DNA of 10,821 nt from positions 1 to 10,821 of the forward strand of contig JAPLUP010000574.1 of NCBI GenBank assembly GCA_026397575.1, written 5' to 3'. Positions 1 through 5,287 of this stretch are shown here, one piece after another (the first letter of the stretch is position 1; the number at the start of each line of letters is the position of its first letter). The notes beneath the pieces were generated by a model. The model did no database searches, was not told where the DNA came from, and saw only the letters and a program-made list of their open reading frames with translations. The DNA comes from Candidatus Zixiibacteriota bacterium. Lineage in GTDB: Bacteria; Zixibacteria; MSB-5A5; CAIYYT01. A program made the position numbers and the translations under genes.

Positions 1-98
1 GCACCTTGCGAACCCGCAGCGTAGCTGAGTGCCGCGTTCAGGCCGACGAACACGAAGATTGAGACGGCATAGCCCAGAACAAAACTCCGATTACACAT
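1..98 (-). CDS. Signal-peptide protein, N-terminal fragment (runs off window)
   Basis: An open frame without stops runs from an ATG at 98-96 to the left edge and gives 32 residues, beginning MCNRSFVLGY. The fragment has a short polar start with one Arg, then a hydrophobic core of about 20 residues, then a small-residue stretch (SYAAGS) that would suit signal peptidase cleavage. A first transmembrane helix is the alternative. The ATG lies 8 nt inside the upstream enzyme gene, whose TAA is at 93-91, so translation is probably coupled to it. A GAGG about 12 nt upstream is a weak ribosome site. The mature protein is outside the window, so no function can be given. Confidence 0.5.
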   Translation of the reverse strand, partial: MCNRSFVLGYAVSIFVFVGLNAALSYAAGSQG

Positions 99-1086
99 GG
101 ATAATCACATCCTCTTCGAGCTTGAAGTTGTGCCGGCGCATCCAGTCATCCGAAAAGAACTTTGTGATATATCGGATGCCTGCATCAGGAGAGAGCATGA
201 CCACCACATCATCGACGGTCAGTGTATCTCGAATCTGACGGAGAGCACAGAAAATCGAGCCGGTCGAACCGCCGACGGAAAGCCCCAGAGTCTTTGTCAG
301 CAGTCGCGCTGCCAGAAACGCGTCGTTATCCGTAACTTGAATAACTTGATCAGTATACTTGGGGATAAAGGCCTTCACGACCATATCAGTGCCGATACCC
401 TCGACCTTGTGCGGGTGCGGTTGACCAAGCGGACGTCCGGCATGAATCGCCTGAAATAGAGAACCTTGCGGTTCGACGCCTATTATTCTGGCAGATGGAT
501 TCTTCTCTTTGAGGAATTTTCCGATACCTGAAATCGTGCCCCCTGTACCGATACCCGCGACAAAACAAGTGACCTTGCCCTCGGTCTGGTTCCAGATTTC
601 CGGTCCGGTGTCGGCGTAGTGCGCCTCCGGATTGAGTGGATTGTCGTATTGATTAAGCCAGTAGTATCCATGTTCCTCCGACAGTCGTTTGGCAACCATG
701 TAGCCGCCGCGAGGATCATCCCAGGCGACCTCGGCGGGAGCGATGATGACTTCAGCGCCATACGATTTAATCAGATCGATCTTCTCGTTTGATGTCGTAT
801 CGTAAACTGCAAAGACCGACCGATATCCTTTGGCGGCCGCGACCATCGCCACCCCGATGCCGGTGTTGCCGGAAGTATTGTCACAAATTGTATCACCGGG
901 GTGGATACGACCGCGCTGTTCCTCGGTGCTGATTACGTACTTCGCCAGCCGATCCTTAATTGACCCACCGGGATTAGTCCATTCGAGTTTGCACAGAACT
1001 GTGGCGCGGCAATCGGTCAATGACTGGGGAATTTCCACCAGCGGAGTGTTGCCGATCAGTTCAAGAATCGATGTGGCGAATTTCAT
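91..1086 (-). CDS. PLP-dependent cysteine synthase / cystathionine beta-synthase family enzyme
   Basis: 331 residues of a fold-type II PLP enzyme. From the Met at 1086 the landmarks are an ELIGNTPLVE start typical of the family, the Schiff-base lysine K44 in GGSIKDR, the substrate loop TSGNTG at 71-76, the PLP-phosphate loop GTGGT at 180-184, and SPD at 299-301. Members replace the beta-hydroxyl or acetyl group of serine/O-acetylserine with sulfide or homocysteine. The EGIGTD segment (230-234) and the FSDDWM tail resemble the catalytic core of cystathionine beta-synthase more than CysK, but there is no C-terminal CBS pair, so the true substrate is open. An in-frame ATG at 1110 would add 8 residues. 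I prefer 1086 because of the family start; neither has a strong ribosome site. It lies 18-42 nt behind the TPR gene on the same strand, so an operon is likely. Confidence 0.9.
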   Translation of the reverse strand: MKFATSILELIGNTPLVEIPQSLTDCRATVLCKLEWTNPGGSIKDRLAKYVISTEEQRGRIHPGDTICDNTSGNTGIGVAMVAAAKGYRSVFAVYDTTSNEKIDLIKSYGAEVIIAPAEVAWDDPRGGYMVAKRLSEEHGYYWLNQYDNPLNPEAHYADTGPEIWNQTEGKVTCFVAGIGTGGTISGIGKFLKEKNPSARIIGVEPQGSLFQAIHAGRPLGQPHPHKVEGIGTDMVVKAFIPKYTDQVIQVTDNDAFLAARLLTKTLGLSVGGSTGSIFCALRQIRDTLTVDDVVVMLSPDAGIRYITKFFSDDWMRRHNFKLEEDVIIHV

Positions 1087-1128
1087 AGTCGGTTTATTTG
1101 CTTCCAGCATCCAAAGCCAATGCGGGCG

Positions 1129-1998
1129 CTATTGCCCTCCCTGAATTGTTTTCTCAAGCTTGGGGATAATGTCGGTTTCTACCTGCTGCACTTGCCCCTT
1201 GAGCGCCGGCTTGCCTTTCGCTGCCTTTACAAAGTCCTTGTATGCTTGCAGCGCTTCAGGGTACTGCTCGGTCTTCATGTACGATAGCGCTAAATTATAG
1301 TATGCCTTCTCCATACCGCGGTCGGCGGTGATAGCGCTCTTGTATGCCGAAATGGCGGCAGGAAACCTCGACTGGGTCCTAAGCAAGTTGCCATAATTGA
1401 AATACGCTTGAGAGTACTTGGGATCCACCCGCACTGCCGCCTGATATGATTTCTCTGCCTCCGCGAGGTCGCCCTTTTCTTTGTAGACCTGCGCCAGATT
1501 GTAGTGTGCCTCAGCGTCCGTGGAATTGCCTGAGTTGTACATTTTGTAGTATTCAACGCTCTTGTCGTAGTTCTTCTGCAACAAATACAGTTGCCCAAGT
1601 GCCTTCATTGTCTTGGCGTCGTTTGTCACCAACTCCAATGACTTTTTTAGAGACGCTTCGGCGAGAGTATATTTTTTCGCTCTTAATTGCATCATGCCGA
1701 GGTTGTAGAAGGCCTGCTGATATTTGGGGTCAATGGCGATGGCCTTTTGGAAAGCTTCTTCGGCGAGCGCCGCTTTTTTCAGTTCATGGCGCACTACGCC
1801 GAGTTGATTCCAGGCTTCTTTGTATTGGGGGAACGCCGCCGTGGCAGCCATGAACTGTTCCTCGGCTTCGGCAAAATTCCTGGCATCCTTCGCCTTGATT
1901 CCGGCGTTGAATTTCTCCTTTGCGGCATTGTCCTGAGCGATCAGCGAAGCTGTGAGCAAGAGGACTAGAAGCATTACAAGTGACCGAGAGATTCTCAT
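1129..1998 (-). CDS. Secreted tetratricopeptide-repeat protein (7 TPRs)
   Basis: 289 residues. An N-terminal signal peptide (basic MRISR, then a Leu/Val-rich core, ending near residue 22 before QDNAAK) predicts export to the periplasm or envelope. Seven consecutive 34-residue TPR units fill residues of about 26 to 263, showing the usual W/Y-N-LG, A and P-x-Y/F positions (for example YNLGMMQL and YNLAQVYKEKG). Unit 4 is the least canonical. A short charged helix closes the protein. TPR arrays are protein-protein scaffolds, so no enzymatic role is expected and the partner is unknown. AAAGGA lies 6 nt before the ATG, and the stop is TAG. The cysteine synthase/CBS-like gene follows within 45 nt on the same strand. 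Confidence 0.85.
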   Translation of the reverse strand: MRISRSLVMLLVLLLTASLIAQDNAAKEKFNAGIKAKDARNFAEAEEQFMAATAAFPQYKEAWNQLGVVRHELKKAALAEEAFQKAIAIDPKYQQAFYNLGMMQLRAKKYTLAEASLKKSLELVTNDAKTMKALGQLYLLQKNYDKSVEYYKMYNSGNSTDAEAHYNLAQVYKEKGDLAEAEKSYQAAVRVDPKYSQAYFNYGNLLRTQSRFPAAISAYKSAITADRGMEKAYYNLALSYMKTEQYPEALQAYKDFVKAAKGKPALKGQVQQVETDIIPKLEKTIQGGQ

Positions 1999-2004
1999 AA
2001 GTGT

Positions 2005-2010
2005 TCCTTT
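2005..2010 (-). promoter_or_regulatory. Ribosome binding site of the TPR gene
   Basis: AAAGGA on the minus strand, 6 nt before the ATG at 1998, fixes this start. The rest of the 108-bp gap behind purD holds an A+T-rich run (about 2036-2055) that could contain a promoter, but no clear -35/-10 pair and no terminator with a U-tract were found. Confidence 0.5.
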
Positions 2011-2106
2011 CGTTCTCGATGCGAGCGACTATCTGCAATAATAATTATCAATATGACGTTCTACGCTTCGCTAGTATCTAATACCGTCGGCGAAAGCACA
2101 TGTTCC

Positions 2107-3393
2107 CTAAGGGAGAAATTTGAATTTCTTGGTCCAGGCCTTGTACCCGATATCCGAGCGGAATTGCTTGCCCTCGAAGCGGATCTTCTCGTTGGTTTCG
2201 TAGGCTCTGGCTACGGCCGACTCCAAATGCTCGTCTACACCTACGATGCCGATAACTCTGCCGCCGTTGGTCAGGAACCGTCGCGCCTCGAACTTCGTGC
2301 CCGAGTGGAATACGAGCGCATCCGAATCTTTAATATCCTTAAGGCCATGGATCTCTTTGCCGCTTTCGTATTCCCCCGGATAGCCTCCGGAAACCAAAAT
2401 CACGCAGGCAGCGTAGGCATCTTCCCACTCGAGGACTTCATCCGCCAGTGTCCCGTTGACAACGGCCTGGAAAATCATCGCCAAATCGGTCTTCAGTAAG
2501 GGGAGGAGTGCCTGTGTCTCCGGATCGCCAAAGCGGCAGTTGAATTCAATCACCTTCGGCCCCTTGTCGGTTATCATCATACCGGCGTAAAGTAAACCCC
2601 TAAACGGACGCCCTTCTTCCGCCATGCCGGCTACAGTTGGCTCGAGGACCAGGTCAAGAATGTCTTTTTGCACTTTGTCCGATACGAACGGCACTGGCGC
2701 ATATGCTCCCATACCTCCTGTGTTGGGGCCGGTGTCACCGTCGCCCACGCGCTTGTGATCCTGAGATGGTATGAGCGGAAGGACGTGCTTGCCATCAGTA
2801 AAAGCGAAGACCGATGCTTCCTCGCCGACCAAAAAGTCCTCCACAACGATTTTGGCCCCCGCAGCGCCAAACTGACGTTTCTGCATCATGTTTTTGATCG
2901 TCTTCTCAGCAAGCTCGTAATTTTTTACGATCGACACGCCTTTACCGGCGGCCAGTCCATCGGCCTTGATGACCAAAGGATATGATGAACCCTTCACGAA
3001 GCGGAGAGCTTCTTTCATGTCCTCAAAAACCATGTAACTCGCGGTCGGAATGTGATATTTCCGCATGAATTGCTTGGCATAAGCTTTGGAGGCCTCGATC
3101 TCTGCCGCCAGCTTGGTGGGGCCGAATATCTTGAGTCGTTCCGCTTCAAACCGATCAACGATACCCAAAGCCAGGGGTACTTCCGGACCGACGACTGTCA
3201 AGTCTATGCTCTTCTCCTTCGCGAATCGGAGCAGGTTGTCGATGTCGTCGACCCTGATGTTGGCCAATTCCGCATGGCGAAAAATCCCGGCGTTTCCGGG
3301 AGCCGCGTAGAGCTTGTCAACCAGAGAGCTTTTGGCGAGCTTCCAGCAAATGGCGTGCTCGCGTCCGCCTGAACCTATTACCAATATTTTCAT
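2107..3393 (-). CDS. purD: Phosphoribosylamine--glycine ligase (GAR synthetase)
   Basis: 428 residues, the usual PurD length. It catalyses ATP-dependent joining of glycine to 5-phosphoribosylamine, giving glycinamide ribonucleotide, the second step of de novo purine synthesis in the cytosol. Visible landmarks are the N-terminal nucleotide-like fold VIGSGGREHA (5-14), the ATP-grasp entry EASKAYAK (100-107), VIKADGLAAGKGV (141-153), SQDHKRVGDGDTGPNTGGMG (210-229), and the metal/ATP site EFNCRFGDPETQ (283-294). The C-terminal PurD domain is complete and ends in TAG. The frame is open upstream to an ATG at 3597, which would add 68 residues with no PurD character. The Met at 3393 matches the family start exactly and has AGGG about 11 nt upstream. 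purD is the first gene of the leftward group. Confidence 0.97.
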   Translation of the reverse strand: MKILVIGSGGREHAICWKLAKSSLVDKLYAAPGNAGIFRHAELANIRVDDIDNLLRFAKEKSIDLTVVGPEVPLALGIVDRFEAERLKIFGPTKLAAEIEASKAYAKQFMRKYHIPTASYMVFEDMKEALRFVKGSSYPLVIKADGLAAGKGVSIVKNYELAEKTIKNMMQKRQFGAAGAKIVVEDFLVGEEASVFAFTDGKHVLPLIPSQDHKRVGDGDTGPNTGGMGAYAPVPFVSDKVQKDILDLVLEPTVAGMAEEGRPFRGLLYAGMMITDKGPKVIEFNCRFGDPETQALLPLLKTDLAMIFQAVVNGTLADEVLEWEDAYAACVILVSGGYPGEYESGKEIHGLKDIKDSDALVFHSGTKFEARRFLTNGGRVIGIVGVDEHLESAVARAYETNEKIRFEGKQFRSDIGYKAWTKKFKFLP

Positions 3394-3433
3394 CTCAGAT
3401 GCCCTAACTTTAAGGCTACCAATATAACCTAAA

Positions 3434-3462
3434 TTTATACCTAATGAAGGCTCACAACGCAA
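3434..3462 (-). promoter_or_regulatory. Candidate sigma70-type promoter for purD
   Basis: On the minus strand TTGCGT (3462-3457), a 17-bp spacer and TATAAA (3439-3434) lie about 40 bp before the purD ATG. The -10 is good and the -35 is poor. A second possible -10, TATATT, occurs nearer the gene (about 3420-3425). No purine riboswitch or obvious operator palindrome was seen here. Confidence 0.3.
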
Positions 3463-3548
3463 ACAGTTTTTGAAACCGTAGTCCGGTCGCCATTCTGACA
3501 GTATCGTTGAGCAGCCGCCCGATAAATTGCACGACTGCGAAGTTTTTG

Positions 3549-3576
3549 TTGACAGATTGAAAGCAATGTGTATCTT
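3549..3576 (+). promoter_or_regulatory. Candidate sigma70-type promoter for the zinc-ribbon/GlmU-like pair
   Basis: A perfect TTGACA (3549-3554), a 16-bp spacer and TATCTT (3571-3576) point rightward, predicting a leader of about 90 nt before the ATG at 3675. A TATAAT at 3665-3670 sits too close to the start codon and lacks a -35. This promoter and the purD one share the 281-bp divergent region 3394-3674. Confidence 0.45.
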
Positions 3577-3674
3577 GCTATCGAGTGCTTTAGGCAAAAA
3601 CCGGAATAGCGTAATAAAGCAGACTAACCCGAACCAGGAAGCGAACTGAAATTCGTTAACGTCATATAATTTTT

Positions 3675-4022
3675 ATGCCTTCCATCAAAACACTAATCTG
3701 CTGGTCGTGTAAGCAGGAAGTAGAGCTACCCGAGAAAATCACCCGTACCGTCGGCTGCCCCAAGTGCGACCAACCTCTCAAATGCTGTTACAACTGCCGT
3801 TTCTACGACCGTGATGCGTACCATGCGTGCAATGAACCGCAAGCCGAATGGGTGCGGTACAAAGAGAAAGCCAATTTCTGCGAGTATTTTACCCCCAGAA
3901 GTCCGATCCCCAAAGTGGCGTCACCGCAGAGGTCATCGGCTTCCCCACGAAACAATGGGACTGTTTCGATACCGCAGAAAGACAGAACCAAATCGGCCTG
4001 GGACAATCTCTTTAAGGAATAA
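3675..4022 (+). CDS. Small multi-cysteine zinc-ribbon protein, function unknown
   Basis: 115 residues. Two CxxC pairs (C9/C12 and C28/C31) form a typical zinc ribbon. A second cluster follows: C37, C38, C41, H50, C52 and C69, within CCYNCRFYD, HACNEPQAEW and KANFCEYF. This second block has the look of a conserved family of small uncharacterised bacterial proteins; I recall similar hypothetical proteins but cannot name a Pfam entry. Residues from about 74 to 104 are Ser/Pro/Arg-rich and probably disordered. The last ten residues (KSAWDNLFKE) may be a short helical motif. There is no signal peptide, so it is cytosolic. No Shine-Dalgarno sequence precedes the ATG. The GlmU-like gene follows after 33 bp on the same strand and is probably co-transcribed. 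Metal binding is inferred, and no function is proposed. Confidence 0.8.
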   Translation: MPSIKTLICWSCKQEVELPEKITRTVGCPKCDQPLKCCYNCRFYDRDAYHACNEPQAEWVRYKEKANFCEYFTPRSPIPKVASPQRSSASPRNNGTVSIPQKDRTKSAWDNLFKE

Positions 4023-4055
4023 TCGCGGTAGCAGCGAGCGACGATCAAACGCAGC

Positions 4056-5270
4056 ATGAAAAGACTCTTGTTCTTCTTTGAAGATGACCGAGTAGACGAT
4101 TTCTATCCGCTTTGTCTGTCTCATACGGCTGCCGAATTACAATGCGGCATCCTGTCACTCGGCGACAAATGGTCGGCCCGAATTGAGCATGACGAAGTGC
4201 GTTTGATCGCACGCCGGTCGCTTCAGCAGTATCTCGCAGCCAGCCTCCAATGGCCCATTAACAGCTTCGACAATGTCTCCGCCGAGCAGATTATTCTGGT
4301 CAATCCCCGGTTCCTGCCAACCGAAGAGGTGGTCACGCAGATTTTGGAGGAGGCAAAAGAACGCGCATTCACTTGTGCTGAGGCGCTGGTGGCGATGACC
4401 GTCACCGCAAACAGTGACCTCTGGCCGAGGTTGAAATCGGCAACGGGCGGCGACGACTTCTACCAGACGCTGCGCGAGTGGGGGGCGGGATTGCCCCACA
4501 CCGAGGTTGACCTGAAGTCCGTGCGCTATCTATGGGACACTGTCCATCGCAATTCCCGAGAAATTGAACTCGACTTCGACCTGCTGATTCCCGATCTGGA
4601 TTTCTCGCGCATGCTTGACGGTTCCGAAATTGACGATGACGTACTGATCTACAATGTCGATGATGTGTACATCGGCACCGATGCGCAAATTGATGGGCAG
4701 GTCGTGCTCGATGCGCGCCCCGGCCCAATCTACATCGGCGACAAGGTTCAGATTTTTCCGCATTCCCGCATTGAGGGTCCCGCATACATCGGCGACCACT
4801 GCCAGATTGTTGGTGGCAAAATCCGAGCCGGTTGCTCGTTTGGCCCACACTGCCGTGTTGGCGGCGAAGTAGAAGAGTCGATCTTTCTGGGCTACTCCAA
4901 CAAGTACCATGACGGTTTTATCGGTCACGCCTACGTTGGCGAGTGGGTTAATCTGGGCGCATTGACGACCAATTCCGACCTCAAAAACAACTACGGAAAC
5001 ATCAAGGTTGAACTTCCAAGCGGGCTTATCGACACCGGACTTAACAAGGTCGGTTGTTTGATCGGCGATCATACCAAGACCGGCATCGGCACCTTGCTGA
5101 CGAGCGGCATGGTAATCGGTTTTGCGACTAATCTCTTTGGCGGTGGTTTGGCAGGCGGTAGGTTTCTGCCGTCATTTATGTGGGGTGGCTGTGACGGTTT
5201 CGTTGAACACCGGGTGGACGATGCCATTGAGACCATAGTCAGACGCAGAGTCAGAGAGAGAAGCTGTTAA
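4056..5270 (+). CDS. GlmU-like sugar nucleotidyltransferase/acyltransferase (NTP_transf_4 plus left-handed beta-helix)
   Basis: 404 residues in two parts. Residues 1 to about 180 resemble the NTP_transf_4 type of nucleotidyltransferase, with an LFFFED start, AELQCGILSLGDKW at 26-39 and LVNPRFLP at 81-88. Residues from about 195 to 380 are hexapeptide-repeat strands of a left-handed beta-helix (VYIGTDAQI, IYIGDKVQI, AYIGDHCQI and so on). These include NKYHDGFIGHAYVGEWVNLG (282-301) with LKNNYG (309-314), equivalent to the acetyl-transfer region of GlmU. The family is annotated as an alternative bifunctional GlmU, making UDP-GlcNAc from glucosamine-1-phosphate for cell-wall and surface polysaccharides. 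The N-terminal family motif, usually TRPV-AELR, reads SHTAAELQ here, so the nucleotidyl activity and substrate are uncertain. It starts 33 bp after the zinc-ribbon gene without a clear ribosome site and ends in TAA. Confidence 0.85.
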   Translation: MKRLLFFFEDDRVDDFYPLCLSHTAAELQCGILSLGDKWSARIEHDEVRLIARRSLQQYLAASLQWPINSFDNVSAEQIILVNPRFLPTEEVVTQILEEAKERAFTCAEALVAMTVTANSDLWPRLKSATGGDDFYQTLREWGAGLPHTEVDLKSVRYLWDTVHRNSREIELDFDLLIPDLDFSRMLDGSEIDDDVLIYNVDDVYIGTDAQIDGQVVLDARPGPIYIGDKVQIFPHSRIEGPAYIGDHCQIVGGKIRAGCSFGPHCRVGGEVEESIFLGYSNKYHDGFIGHAYVGEWVNLGALTTNSDLKNNYGNIKVELPSGLIDTGLNKVGCLIGDHTKTGIGTLLTSGMVIGFATNLFGGGLAGGRFLPSFMWGGCDGFVEHRVDDAIETIVRRRVRERSC

Positions 5271-5287
5271 AGAAGCAGTAGTCCCCC

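Noticed and set aside
2053..2499. 148-codon plus-strand frame antisense to the purD C-terminus
   Set aside because: It overlaps the conserved PurD domain on the opposite strand and has no support of its own.
3665..3670. TATAAT just before the zinc-ribbon ATG as a leaderless promoter
   Set aside because: The start of transcription would fall at or after the ATG, and there is no -35 at the right distance.
5271..5287. Bidirectional terminator between the convergent GlmU-like and beta-helix genes
   Set aside because: The gap is only 17 bp, and no hairpin with a T-tract was found in it or in the flanking gene ends.
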